Positions 27,605 through 36,142 of a stretch of 64,000 nucleotides of DNA are shown here, piece by piece (position 1 is the stretch's first letter; the number at the start of each line of letters is the position of its first letter). The stretch comes from Archangium violaceum Cb vi76 (lineage in GTDB: Bacteria; Myxococcota; Myxococcia; Myxococcales; Myxococcaceae): NCBI RefSeq assembly GCF_000733295.1, contig NZ_JPMI01000045.1, positions 1-64,000 of the forward strand, given 5' to 3'. Under the pieces are notes generated by a model. The model was not told the DNA's origin. It did no database searches and saw only the letters and a list, made by a program, of their open reading frames with translations. A program made the position numbers and the translations under genes.

Positions 27605-27991
27605 ATGAAGCGAACCAACGACCTTCTGAAGATCCGCGAGCTACTCCAACGGCGCCGCCGGGACATCCTGATGGCCAACCAGGGGGCCCAACGCGAGCTC
27701 TCGTCGCTGAAGGACCAGGAGCGGGATCCCGAGTACGAGGAGAACGCCCAGGCGGAACTGGCGGACTACACCCTCTCCAGCCTGATGGAGGCGCAACGGC
27801 GCGAGGTGATGCTCATCGATGCCGCGCTGCGTCGCATGGACACCGGAGTGTTCGGCACCTGCGTGGACTGCGGCTACGACATCCCCATCGAGCGCTTGGA
27901 GGCCCTGCCGTTCGCCATCCGCTGCGAGGAGGACGCCACGCGCCACGAGCTGGAGGTCCGCGGGGGCCACCAGGCCACGCCGACCTTCTGA
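27605..27991 (+). CDS. DksA/TraR-like zinc-finger protein lacking the fourth Cys
   Basis: A 128-residue DksA/TraR-family protein. The N-terminal coiled-coil half (MKRTNDLLKIRELLQRRRRD) carries the DYTLSSLMEAQRREVMLIDAAL helix. The C-terminal finger reads GTCVDCGYDIPIERLEALPF, then RCEED. The family's C4 finger is CxxC...CxxC; here the last Cys is Asp (CEED), as in TraR/DksA members with altered metal sites. It may bind RNA polymerase through the secondary channel and modulate promoters with ppGpp. ATG 27605 is preceded by GGAG; an upstream TTG would add six residues. Confidence 0.85.
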   Translation: MKRTNDLLKIRELLQRRRRDILMANQGAQRELSSLKDQERDPEYEENAQAELADYTLSSLMEAQRREVMLIDAALRRMDTGVFGTCVDCGYDIPIERLEALPFAIRCEEDATRHELEVRGGHQATPTF

Positions 27992-28054
27992 CACCTCGAG
28001 GGTGGGCGCCCCGAGGCGCACGGACCGTGGGGGCCTCCGGGGAACCGGGTGGCC

Positions 28055-28639
28055 CTACTGCGGCTTGCCCTCGTCCTGGAGGACGACGAAGCGGTAGTTC
28101 TCCAGCTCGTTCTGTCCGGCGGTGTAGAGCACCGTGAGCAGCATGTCGTAGGGGATCGCCTTGTCCGCGATGACGGACAGCTCCCGGCTGAAGGGAGCCG
28201 CCGGGTTGCGCTCGGCGATGTACTTGAGCTTCTCCACTTCCTTCTTGAGCTGCGCATCCAGCGCCATCACCACCCGGCCCTCGAGCGCCTCGGGAGGAAT
28301 CTGCCCCTTCACCAGCCGCAGCACTTCCTTCTCCCCCACGAGGATGTTCTTGGGGGTGACGGTGACGACGACGGTGTCCTTGGGCGTGGCGCGCGTGGAG
28401 GACACGGGCGGGCGCACGTCCTCGCTGGCCGTCATCGCCGCCGAGGACGAGGCGAAGGACTTCAGGAGGAACACCAGGAGGATGGTCATCATGTCCATCA
28501 TCGCGGTGATGTTCAGCTCCTTGATCTCCCCGGCCGCCTCGCGCTCCTTGCGCTTCTTGCGCGCCAGGGCCTTGCGGAAACGCAGCCGCTGAATCCGCTC
28601 GTCCTCCGGCACCCGCGGAACCATGTCGCCCGTGGCCAT
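28055..28639 (-). CDS. ExbD/TolR-type proton-channel protein (second copy)
   Basis: A 194-residue ExbD/TolR protein. After a basic, cytoplasmic N-terminus, one transmembrane helix (about 45-62) contains the proton-binding Asp at residue 49 (ITAMMDMMTILLVFLL). A periplasmic domain follows. It is the third gene of a tolQ-tolR-tolR operon, directly after the other TolR gene with no gap. Paralogous Agl proteins of Myxococcus (AglR/Q/S, AglX/V) use the same organisation for gliding. Which paralogue this corresponds to cannot be settled here. Confidence 0.88.
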   Translation of the reverse strand: MATGDMVPRVPEDERIQRLRFRKALARKKRKEREAAGEIKELNITAMMDMMTILLVFLLKSFASSSAAMTASEDVRPPVSSTRATPKDTVVVTVTPKNILVGEKEVLRLVKGQIPPEALEGRVVMALDAQLKKEVEKLKYIAERNPAAPFSRELSVIADKAIPYDMLLTVLYTAGQNELENYRFVVLQDEGKPQ

Positions 28640-29164
28640 CTAGAGGGCTCCCAGGGTGACGTCGGGGAAGAGCTCGCGGTGCGGCCGCTCCCGCGTCTCG
28701 CGGATGGCGTCCATGGTCTGGATGAGCGCGTCGTACGGAATCTCCGGATCCGCGGCGACGATCACCTTGGTCTCGGAGGGGAAGGCGCTCTTGATCTTCA
28801 CCATCTGCGCGTTGAGCGCCGCGTAGTCGTAGACGCCATCCGCCCCGAGCGGCACGGTGGGGACGCCCTCCTGCTGGCCGAGGATGGCGTTCTCGCTGTT
28901 GATGAAGTGCCCCTGCTTGCTGATGAGCACGCTGAGCGTCAGGCGCGGCTGCTCCGGGTTCTCCTGCGGGGCCACCGAGGTGCTGGGGCCGCCGTAGCTC
29001 GGCGCGCTCACGTTGACGATGCCGAAGGCCGCCAGCCCGTTGATGGACAGCAGCATGAAGAGGATGAGGTTCATGAGGATGTCGAGGTAGGGGATGATGT
29101 TCAGCTCCCCCGACTCCTCTTCCTCACGCGGCTTGAGCTTCCGCCTGGAGTAGTAGAACGCCAT
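28640..29164 (-). CDS. ExbD/TolR-type proton-channel protein (first copy)
   Basis: A 174-residue ExbD/TolR protein. One N-terminal transmembrane helix (about 24-45) has the proton-binding Asp at residue 28 (NIIPYLDILMNLILF), and a periplasmic domain follows. In Myxococcus AglQ, a gliding-motor subunit, the critical Asp sits at a matching early position as far as I recall; this supports but does not prove an Agl identity. The neighbouring TolQ and second TolR genes overlap or abut it in one operon. Confidence 0.88.
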   Translation of the reverse strand: MAFYYSRRKLKPREEEESGELNIIPYLDILMNLILFMLLSINGLAAFGIVNVSAPSYGGPSTSVAPQENPEQPRLTLSVLISKQGHFINSENAILGQQEGVPTVPLGADGVYDYAALNAQMVKIKSAFPSETKVIVAADPEIPYDALIQTMDAIRETRERPHRELFPDVTLGAL

Positions 29165-29171
29165 TGGCGCC

Positions 29172-29927
29172 TCAGGCGGCCCGGGCCTCGTCGACCTGCG
29201 TCTCGCCGGCGGCCTTGCGCGCCAGCAGGTTCTCCAGCTTGAGCGCGTTGAGCTCCATCGCCTCCACCATGCTCTTGGCGTACGAGGTGAGGAAGAGGTG
29301 GAAGATGATGCACAGCACCGCGATGGAGAGCGCGAAGGCGGTGTTGTTCATCGCCTTGGAGATACCGTCGGACAGCAGCGCCTGCTTCTGCTCGGCGGGC
29401 ACGTTGCCGAGCGCCTGGAAGGTGCCGATCAGACCGAAGATGGTGCCGACGAGGCCCACCAGCGTGGCGATGTTGGCCAGGGACCACAGCCAGGGGATGC
29501 GGGCGCCCACGTGGGGGCTGTTCTCCACCAGCGCCTCCTCCACGGCCTTGGCCACCTCGATTTCGCCGCGGTTGGCGCGGGTGAGGCCGGCGCGGATGAT
29601 CTTCGCCAGGGGCGAGTGGGGAGCGGCGGCGCACAACTTCACGGCGCGGTCCACGTTGCCGGTCATCACCAGCTTCGTCACCTGCTCCATGAAGGGCGGC
29701 GCGTTGAGGTTGTAGCGGAACATCAGCGTGACAATCCGCTCCAGGGCCACCGCGAGCGCCGCGGCCAGCCAGAACAGATTGACGAACATGAACGGACCAC
29801 CGTCCTTGAAGAACTTGATGGTGGAGTCCACGACGCCGAGCTTGGCCGGCGCCGCCTTCACGGCCTCCGCCGCGGCCGGGGCCTGGGTGAGGACCACGTC
29901 CAGCAGCTCGCTCAACATGGGAATCAT
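29172..29927 (-). CDS. MotA/TolQ/ExbB proton-channel protein
   Basis: A TolQ-type protein of about 251 residues with three transmembrane helices. The first is at about 45-65 of the mature sequence (FMFVNLFWLAAALAVALERI). A large cytoplasmic loop follows. Helices two and three hold LVGLVGTIFGLIGTFQALG and NNTAFALSIAVLCIIFHLF, where the conserved TolQ Pro/Gly/Thr motifs lie. It forms a pentameric stator with the two TolR-type proteins encoded 7 bases downstream. ATG 29927 is chosen; ATG 29918 is close by. It is part of an Agl-like or Tol-like energy-transducing complex. Confidence 0.9.
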   Translation of the reverse strand: MIPMLSELLDVVLTQAPAAAEAVKAAPAKLGVVDSTIKFFKDGGPFMFVNLFWLAAALAVALERIVTLMFRYNLNAPPFMEQVTKLVMTGNVDRAVKLCAAAPHSPLAKIIRAGLTRANRGEIEVAKAVEEALVENSPHVGARIPWLWSLANIATLVGLVGTIFGLIGTFQALGNVPAEQKQALLSDGISKAMNNTAFALSIAVLCIIFHLFLTSYAKSMVEAMELNALKLENLLARKAAGETQVDEARAA

Positions 29928-29984
29928 CGGGAAGGGGGTCCTTTCCACCAAACTTCTAGAGGACCCCCCTCCGGGGTGTCAAGC

Positions 29985-30005
29985 CAGGGGCAGGCCATGC
30001 CCCTG
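29985..30005. terminator. Perfect 8-bp hairpin downstream of topA
   Basis: CAGGGGCA and TGCCCCTG flank a 5-base loop, 22 bases past the topA stop and upstream of the TolQ start. There is no T run, so it is a terminator-like hairpin rather than a classical terminator. Confidence 0.4.
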
Positions 30006-30027
30006 TAATCCTTGAACTTTCAGCCTC

Positions 30028-32646
30028 TCAAGCGGCCGAGGAGGCATCCGGACCGGCCGGTGGGGGCGTGGCCGCGGCGGCCGCGGCGGCCTCCGGCTCG
30101 ACGATCTGCCGGCGGTAGTCGCACTCCTTGTTGGGGCAGGCGATGAAGGGGCCGTCCCGCTTGGAGTACTTCTGCACCAGGTAGGGGGCCTGGCAGCTCG
30201 GGCAGGCCTCCGGCAGCGGCCTGTCCCACGCGGCGAACTTGCAGTCCGGGTAGCGGTTGCAGCCGAAGAAGATCTTCCCGAAGCGGCTGCGGCGCTCGGT
30301 GAGGTAGCCCTGCTTGCAGTCCGGGCAGTTCACCCCGATGGAGATGGGCTTGGACGTCTTGCACTCGGGGTAGCCCGAGCACGCGAGGAACTTCCCGAAG
30401 CGCCCGCGCTTCACCACCATGTTCTTGCCGCAGTTCTCGCACTTCTCGTCCGTCGTCTCCTCTTCGATGATGACGATCTTCCCCTCGGCGTCGCGCTTGA
30501 AGTCCTTGGTGTTCTTGCACTCGGGGTAGTTCGAGCACGCGAGGAAGTGGCCCATCTTCCCCCACTTGATCACCATGACGTTGCCGCACTTCTCGCACGC
30601 CACGTCGGTCTTGATCTCCTCGCGCTTGACGTCGCGCATCTCCGCTTCGGCCTTCTCGAGCGTCTCCTTGAAGGGCGCGTAGAAGTCCTGCAGCACGGCC
30701 TTCCAGTTGGCCCCGCCCTCGGAGATCTGGTCGAGCTTCTCCTCCATGCTGGCGGTGAAGGCGACGTCCAGCTCGTGGGGGAAGTGCTTGACGAGCAGCT
30801 CGTTGCAGATGACGCCCAGGTCCGTGGGACGGAAGCGCCCCTCGAGCTTCTCCACGTACTTCTTGTCCTGGATGGTGGAGAGGATGGCGGCGTACGTGGA
30901 CGGACGGCCGATGCCCTGCTCCTCGAGTTCCTTGACGAGGGTGGCCTCGGAGAAGCGCGGGGGCGGCTGGGTGAAGTGCTGCTCGTTGAGCAGCTTCTGC
31001 AGGTGGAGGGTGAGGCCCTCGTCGAGCACGGGCAGCTCGCCCACGCCGTCGTCGTCGGCGTCCTCGCCGGCGGCGCGCGCCTTCTCCTGGGCGGCCTCCT
31101 CCTCGGGGGTGAGGCTGGCGCCGTAGACGGCCAGGTAGCCCGGGAACTTCAGCGTGGAGCCCGAGGCCCGGAAGGTGGCCCGGCCCGCGGTGATGTCCGC
31201 GCTCGTCTGATCGTACACGGCCGGCATCATCTGGCACGCCACGAAGCGGTTCCAGATGAGCTCGTAGAGGCGGAACATGTCCGCGGCCATGTCGTCGTTC
31301 ATCGCGTCGAACTGCGCCTTCACCTTCGAGGGCGGATACTCGAGCGACGTGGGACGGATGGCCTCGTGGGCGTCCTGGGCGCCCTTCTTGGTGCGGTACA
31401 CCACCGGGGCCTCGGGCAGGTAGTCCTTGCCCCAGGTGGCACCGATGAAGTCACGCACGCCCGCCACCGCCTGATCCGACAGACGGGTGGAGTCCGTACG
31501 CATGTACGTGATGAGCGCCGTCTGGCCCTCCTCACCGAGCAGCACGCCCTCGTAGAGCCGCTGGGCGAGCGCCATCGTCTTCTTGGCGGTGAAGTGCAGC
31601 CGGTTGGCCGCCTCCTGCTGCAGCTTGGAGGTGATGAACGGAGCGGGCGCGTTGCGGCGCCGCTCGCGCTTGTCCACCTTGGACACCACGAAGGAGGAGT
31701 TCTGGACCTCCGCCACCAGCGCGTCGGTGGTGGCCTTGTCCTTCAGCTCCACCTTCTTGCCGTCCACGCGGGACAGCTTGGCCTTGAAGGTCGGCGGACC
31801 CGAGGGCCCCTGGACGAGCGCGTCCAGCGTCCAGTACTCCTGCGGGACGAAGGCCTTGATGGCTTCCTCGCGCTCGCAGACGAGGCGCACGGCCACGGAC
31901 TGCACGCGGCCGGCGGACAGGCCCCGGCGCACCTTCTTCCAGAGCAGCGGGGAGATCTGATAGCCCACCAGCCGGTCGAGAATCCGGCGCGTCTGCTGGG
32001 AGTCGTAGTTCTCCTGGCTGAGCTGGCGCGGATGCGCGATGGCCTCCTGGATGGCCGGCTTGGTGATCTCGTTGAACATCACCCGGTAGGCGTTGTCGTG
32101 GCCGAGCTGCTGGTGGATGTGCCAGGCGATGGCCTCGCCCTCGCGGTCGGGGTCCGTGGCGAGGAAGACCTTGTCCACGCCCTGGGCGGCCTTCTTCAGC
32201 TCGTTGAGGACCTTCTCCTTGCCCTTGATGACCTCGTACTGGGGCTCGAAGTCGTGCTCGATGTCCACGCCCATCTTGCTCTTGGGCAAGTCGAGGATGT
32301 GGCCCACCGAGGCCTTCACCGTGTAGCCGGAGCCCAGGTACTTCTTGATCGTCTTGGCCTTGGCGGGGGACTCGACCACCACGAGGTAGTGCGGTCCCTT
32401 GCCCCGCTTGGGGGACTCCGTGGCCTCGCCGTCCTCGGCGTCGACCTCCACGGTGGGCAGCTCCCCGTCAGCGCCCTTGCGGCGTGCGGAGGCCTTCTTG
32501 GCGGCCGTCTTCTTCTTGGCCGCCGTCTTCTTCTTGGCGGCCGTCTTCTTGCGCGCCGCCGGCTTCTTGGCTGCCTTCTTGGGGGCCGCCGTCTCCTCGA
32601 CCTCCAGCTCGCCCGCCGTTGCCGTCTTCTTCGTGCGCGTCGCCAT
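30028..32646 (-). CDS. topA: DNA topoisomerase I
   Basis: An 872-residue type IA topoisomerase. ATG 32646 has GAGGAG 4 bases upstream. It opens with about 85 residues of Lys/Ala-rich, intrinsically disordered extension (AAKKKTAAKKKTAAKK). The TOPRIM domain (YLVVVESPAKAKTIKKYLG, DPDREGEA) follows, then the catalytic Tyr in TYMRTDSTR. Four C-terminal Topo_C zinc-finger-like repeats are visible from CEKCGN..CSNYPEC to CPSCQA..CPNKEC. It relaxes negative supercoils. It follows dprA by 8 bases. Confidence 0.96.
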   Translation of the reverse strand: MATRTKKTATAGELEVEETAAPKKAAKKPAARKKTAAKKKTAAKKKTAAKKASARRKGADGELPTVEVDAEDGEATESPKRGKGPHYLVVVESPAKAKTIKKYLGSGYTVKASVGHILDLPKSKMGVDIEHDFEPQYEVIKGKEKVLNELKKAAQGVDKVFLATDPDREGEAIAWHIHQQLGHDNAYRVMFNEITKPAIQEAIAHPRQLSQENYDSQQTRRILDRLVGYQISPLLWKKVRRGLSAGRVQSVAVRLVCEREEAIKAFVPQEYWTLDALVQGPSGPPTFKAKLSRVDGKKVELKDKATTDALVAEVQNSSFVVSKVDKRERRRNAPAPFITSKLQQEAANRLHFTAKKTMALAQRLYEGVLLGEEGQTALITYMRTDSTRLSDQAVAGVRDFIGATWGKDYLPEAPVVYRTKKGAQDAHEAIRPTSLEYPPSKVKAQFDAMNDDMAADMFRLYELIWNRFVACQMMPAVYDQTSADITAGRATFRASGSTLKFPGYLAVYGASLTPEEEAAQEKARAAGEDADDDGVGELPVLDEGLTLHLQKLLNEQHFTQPPPRFSEATLVKELEEQGIGRPSTYAAILSTIQDKKYVEKLEGRFRPTDLGVICNELLVKHFPHELDVAFTASMEEKLDQISEGGANWKAVLQDFYAPFKETLEKAEAEMRDVKREEIKTDVACEKCGNVMVIKWGKMGHFLACSNYPECKNTKDFKRDAEGKIVIIEEETTDEKCENCGKNMVVKRGRFGKFLACSGYPECKTSKPISIGVNCPDCKQGYLTERRSRFGKIFFGCNRYPDCKFAAWDRPLPEACPSCQAPYLVQKYSKRDGPFIACPNKECDYRRQIVEPEAAAAAAATPPPAGPDASSAA

Positions 32647-32654
32647 GATTCTCC

Positions 32655-33779
32655 TCAAACCTTCTCGTACAACCTTCCAGGATGCTGAATGACGAGCCCG
32701 GACAGCTCGAGCTCCACCAGGGCGCTGGTGAGCGCTCCGGGGGAGAGCCGGCTACCGGCCAGCACCTCATCGAATGACCTGGGAACCCTGTCCAACACCT
32801 GGTAGGCCCCCCTCGCTTCCGCCGAGAGCTCGTCCCGCCACGACGAGCCCTCCGTTGGCGGGACCACCCGCAGGGGATGGAACCCCACGGCCCGCCAGAC
32901 TTCCTGAACGGAGAGGCAGGCCCGGGCATGACCATCCCGGATGAGCGCGTTGCAACCAGCCGCCCCCTCGTTCGTCACATCACCAGGCAGGGCCAGCACC
33001 GGCCGCCCCTGCGTACGGCCCGCCTCCGCCGTGTAGAGGCTGCCCGACGTGGCCCCCGCCCGGAGGACCAATACCGCGTCCGATGCACCGGAGATGAGCC
33101 GGTTGCGCCGGGGAAAAGTCGTCGTGCTCGCCCGGACACCGGGGGGCAGCTCGCTGAAGAACACCCCGCCCCGGGCCAGGAAATGCGGCAACAGCTTCGC
33201 CTGGGCGGGATCCAGCTCGTCCAGCGCCGAGCCGAGGAAGGCCCACGTCTCGCCGCCCGCGTCCATGGCGCCCCAGTGGCAGGCCCGATCCACCCCGGCG
33301 GCGGCCCCGGAGACGATGCCCACCCCACCCTCCGCCACCTGCCGGGCGAAGGTGCGCGCGAAGGGAAGGAATCCCTGATCCGGGTGCCGGCTGCCCACCA
33401 TGGCCACCCGGCGGCGCGGAGGGCCCACCTCGCCCCGGTAGAAGAGCAGCGGGGGCGCGTCCTCCGTCTCGGCCAGCCGCGCCGGGTAGGCCGCATCCCC
33501 CTGGAAGGCCACGCCCATGCCCACGGCCGCGCAGCGCTCCAGCACGCGGTCCGCCAGGGGGCCCAGCTCGGGCACCTCCAGCAGCCGGCGGCGCACGGGG
33601 ACGGGCAGGGGTGCGCCACCCACCCACTCCCTCACCGGGCAGGCAACCAGGCGAGCGAGCTCACCCCGGGCATAGGCGCGCAGACGCTCCAGTGCCCTCG
33701 GGCCAAGCCCGGGGACTGCCCAGAGTGCCAGGAGCGCACGCCGCTCCACCATGTCCCTGTCCGTCGTGACGTCCACCAT
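32655..33779 (-). CDS. dprA: DNA-processing protein DprA
   Basis: A 374-residue DprA. An N-terminal HhH-like region (VPGLGPRALERL) precedes the Rossmann-like DNA-binding core with VGSRHPDQGF, SGAAAGVDRACH, FPRRNRLISGASDAVLVLRA and the GRPVLALPGDV loop. A C-terminal winged-helix segment (about 310-374) closes it. DprA loads RecA on incoming single-stranded DNA in natural transformation. ATG 33779 is preceded by GGAGGGG. It is upstream of topA in an apparent operon. Confidence 0.93.
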   Translation of the reverse strand: MVDVTTDRDMVERRALLALWAVPGLGPRALERLRAYARGELARLVACPVREWVGGAPLPVPVRRRLLEVPELGPLADRVLERCAAVGMGVAFQGDAAYPARLAETEDAPPLLFYRGEVGPPRRRVAMVGSRHPDQGFLPFARTFARQVAEGGVGIVSGAAAGVDRACHWGAMDAGGETWAFLGSALDELDPAQAKLLPHFLARGGVFFSELPPGVRASTTTFPRRNRLISGASDAVLVLRAGATSGSLYTAEAGRTQGRPVLALPGDVTNEGAAGCNALIRDGHARACLSVQEVWRAVGFHPLRVVPPTEGSSWRDELSAEARGAYQVLDRVPRSFDEVLAGSRLSPGALTSALVELELSGLVIQHPGRLYEKV

Positions 33780-33918
33780 ACCCGACCCCCTCCTGGAGCC
33801 CACCTATATAGAAGATGGGTCCGACTGGAAGGGGGCGGGACACTTAAACACCGGACTGGCGATGGTCAAGCGGGACGTCCCCCGCGGTAGGGGCCGGCCG
33901 AGCCGATCCAAGGGGTTC

Positions 33919-33941
33919 CGTGCCCCGTCCAGGGGGGCACG
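33919..33941 (-). terminator. Weak hairpin between dprA and the LysM gene
   Basis: CGTGCCCC and GGGGCACG form an 8-bp stem with a 7-base loop, upstream of dprA and 20 bases before the end of the leftward LysM gene. It could reduce read-through into dprA. No U run. Confidence 0.35.
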
Positions 33942-33961
33942 CGGTTCCACCCCGGGGTGCC

Positions 33962-35206
33962 TCAGCGCTGGGCGGTGGGCTGCCCGTTGTTGATGCGCAT
34001 CACCGCGCGATCCCCGGGCGCCACTTCCTGGATGGAGTACGTGAGCACGCAGTTGGAGGTGCGCTCCTTCACCTCGGTGACGAGGCACAGGGCGACGTTC
34101 TCCATGGGCAGCTGCGGCCCCTTCTTCTTCTGGTTGGGCAGCTCCAGCTCCAGCACGCGCTGCTGGGTGGTGTCCCCCTTGCGGAGGATGGTGAAGGTGT
34201 TGCCCACCTGCACGCCATCCGCGCTGCCCTTGTCGACCACCAGGAAGTGGTGCTCGGCGGTGAGCGTCAGGTACGGCACGAGCGCGGTGACGACGTAGCC
34301 CTGCACCTCCTTCTCGTTGCGGCGCTGGACCACCGACTCCACCAGCCGCTCCCCGAAGGGGCCCACCAGGTCACCGCGCATCACGGCGTCCCACGTGTCC
34401 ATCACCTGCGCCTTGACGAAGTTGTCGCCCAGCGCCACCACCTTCAGGGTGCCGACGAACTCGGTGAGGAAGCCGATGGGCTTGCCCGTCACCGGGTGCT
34501 TCACGGACTCGGCGGTGTGGAAGATGACGTACCGGTCCCCGAGCTTCGCGTCCGCCTTGCGCTTGAAGCGCACGTAGGCCACGTCCGGGAAGGACAGCAT
34601 CTCCGCTCCGGTGGCGGCGCCCTCGATGCGGCCCGCCTCGTCCAGCTCGCGCGCCGTGACGAAGCCCTGCGTCATCACCGTGCGCGCCGCCTTGGGCTCG
34701 TAGGTGAGCTTCCCGCTCACCGACACCAGCTCCTCGCCACTGGCGGGGCCCATCTCGGTGGCCGCGGAGATCTCCCCGGGATCGGCCACCATCTCCATGG
34801 GCGCCGGACCCACGCCCGCCTCCACCCGCGAGGGGACCTCCTCTCCCGCGGGGAAGAAGCGCACGTTGTTGCCCGGGTAGATCCAATGCGGGTTGGCGAT
34901 CTCCGGGTTGTAGGACCAGACCTTGGGCCAGTACCAGGGGCTGCCCAGGTACTTCTGGGACAGGTCCCAGAGCGTGTCGCCCCGCTCCACCGTGTGGACC
35001 TCGCCGGGAGCCGACTCACGGCCACCCTGGCCCGGGGGAATGGCGATCTGACCGGGACGGGGCCGGGCGGGCTGATCATCGGCCACATCGGCCCCTTCGG
35101 TCTCTTCACCGGCCTCGGGCTCCTGGTCCTCCGCCTCCTGCGCCCACACGGCGGGCGGCGCGAGAACGGCGGCGAGAAGGAGCGAGGAGAAGATCCGCGA
35201 GCGCAT
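33962..35206 (-). CDS. LysM-domain secreted protein
   Basis: A 414-residue protein with a signal peptide (MRSRIFSSLLLAAVLAPPAVWA), an acidic linker, and a LysM peptidoglycan-binding unit (HTVERGDTLWDLSQKYLGSPWYWPKVW, ending IYPGNNVRF). A long C-terminal region follows with VGNTFTILRKG-type segments resembling the FlgA/SAF- or LysM-associated domains of unknown function. It is periplasmic and probably binds the cell wall. It is co-transcribed after the CpoB-like lipoprotein gene. The rest of the protein does not resemble a known enzyme. Confidence 0.85.
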   Translation of the reverse strand: MRSRIFSSLLLAAVLAPPAVWAQEAEDQEPEAGEETEGADVADDQPARPRPGQIAIPPGQGGRESAPGEVHTVERGDTLWDLSQKYLGSPWYWPKVWSYNPEIANPHWIYPGNNVRFFPAGEEVPSRVEAGVGPAPMEMVADPGEISAATEMGPASGEELVSVSGKLTYEPKAARTVMTQGFVTARELDEAGRIEGAATGAEMLSFPDVAYVRFKRKADAKLGDRYVIFHTAESVKHPVTGKPIGFLTEFVGTLKVVALGDNFVKAQVMDTWDAVMRGDLVGPFGERLVESVVQRRNEKEVQGYVVTALVPYLTLTAEHHFLVVDKGSADGVQVGNTFTILRKGDTTQQRVLELELPNQKKKGPQLPMENVALCLVTEVKERTSNCVLTYSIQEVAPGDRAVMRINNGQPTAQR

Positions 35207-35228
35207 CGGAGGACTTCCTTTCGGACAG

Positions 35229-36065
35229 CTAGTGCGAGAGGGAGGCGAGCCGCTGCTCCGCCTGCGTGGCGGCGGCCGTTCCCGGGAACTGGGTCAGGAT
35301 GCGGGTGTAGAGCGCCCGCGCGTCGTCTTTCTGGTTGAGCCGCATCCGGCACTCGGCCAGCCGCAGCATGCCGTCCAGCACGGCGTCACCGGCTGGATAG
35401 CTGGAGATGAGCCGCTCGAAGGACTTCGCCGCGGAGGCATGGTCCTTGAGCCCCATCTGCCCGAGCCCGCTGAAGTAGAGCGCGTTGTCCGCGCGCGGGT
35501 GGCGGGGATTCTGCTCCGCGAAGGACTGCAGGCGCGTCACCCCGCCCTCCACGTTGCCGGTGCGCAGCGCCGCCACCGCCTGCTCGAACTCGGCGTCCAG
35601 CACGGCCAGGGCCGCCTCATCCACCTTGGGCTCGGAGACCTCGGCCGTGGCGGGGGCCTCGTCCCCGTCGGGCGCGGGGCTGATGAACATCTCCATGTCG
35701 TCGGACGTGGGCTCGACGACCGCCACCCGGGTGGGCAGAGCGGGAGCGGGCTCGTTGCGAGGCTTGAGCTTCACCACCGCGAGGTCCGGCGTGCTGTAGC
35801 CGGACGAGGTGGGAGCGGCCGGCGCGGAGGAGGCCTCCCGGGCCGGCGCGGGAGCGGGAGCGGCGGTGCGCGACTGGCTCACGCTGGCGTGCAGCTCCAC
35901 ACGCTCCAGCCGCTTCTCCAGGCGCGCCTGGGTCTCGCGCATGGCGCGTACCTCGGCCTTGAGCTCCGCCAGCTCCGACTGGGCGGAACCGGTGGTGGCA
36001 CAGGCGGTCAGCGCACACAGGGGCGCGATGGCGAAGAGTCGGCGAATGATGCGGTGCTCCAGCAC
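35229..36065 (-). CDS. CpoB/YbgF-like TPR lipoprotein
   Basis: A 278-residue protein. From GTG 36065 it reads VLEHRIIRRLFAIAPL...TAC, a lipoprotein signal (lipobox LTAC). A coiled coil (SELAELKAEVRAMRETQARLEKRLERVE) and an Ala/Pro linker follow. Three or four tetratricopeptide repeats make up the end (LYFSGLGQMGLKDHASAAKSFERL and so on). This is the architecture of CpoB/YbgF, which links peptidoglycan synthesis with the Tol-Pal system. The start is uncertain: no good ATG exists and a TTG lies further upstream. It precedes the LysM gene. Confidence 0.82.
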   Translation of the reverse strand: MLEHRIIRRLFAIAPLCALTACATTGSAQSELAELKAEVRAMRETQARLEKRLERVELHASVSQSRTAAPAPAPAREASSAPAAPTSSGYSTPDLAVVKLKPRNEPAPALPTRVAVVEPTSDDMEMFISPAPDGDEAPATAEVSEPKVDEAALAVLDAEFEQAVAALRTGNVEGGVTRLQSFAEQNPRHPRADNALYFSGLGQMGLKDHASAAKSFERLISSYPAGDAVLDGMLRLAECRMRLNQKDDARALYTRILTQFPGTAAATQAEQRLASLSH

Positions 36066-36142
36066 GAGGCTTCGGGGGGTCCGTCCGGGAGGATAGGAAG
36101 CGGTGTCGGAGACCGTCAAGAAATCGGCCTGGAGGACCCCCC

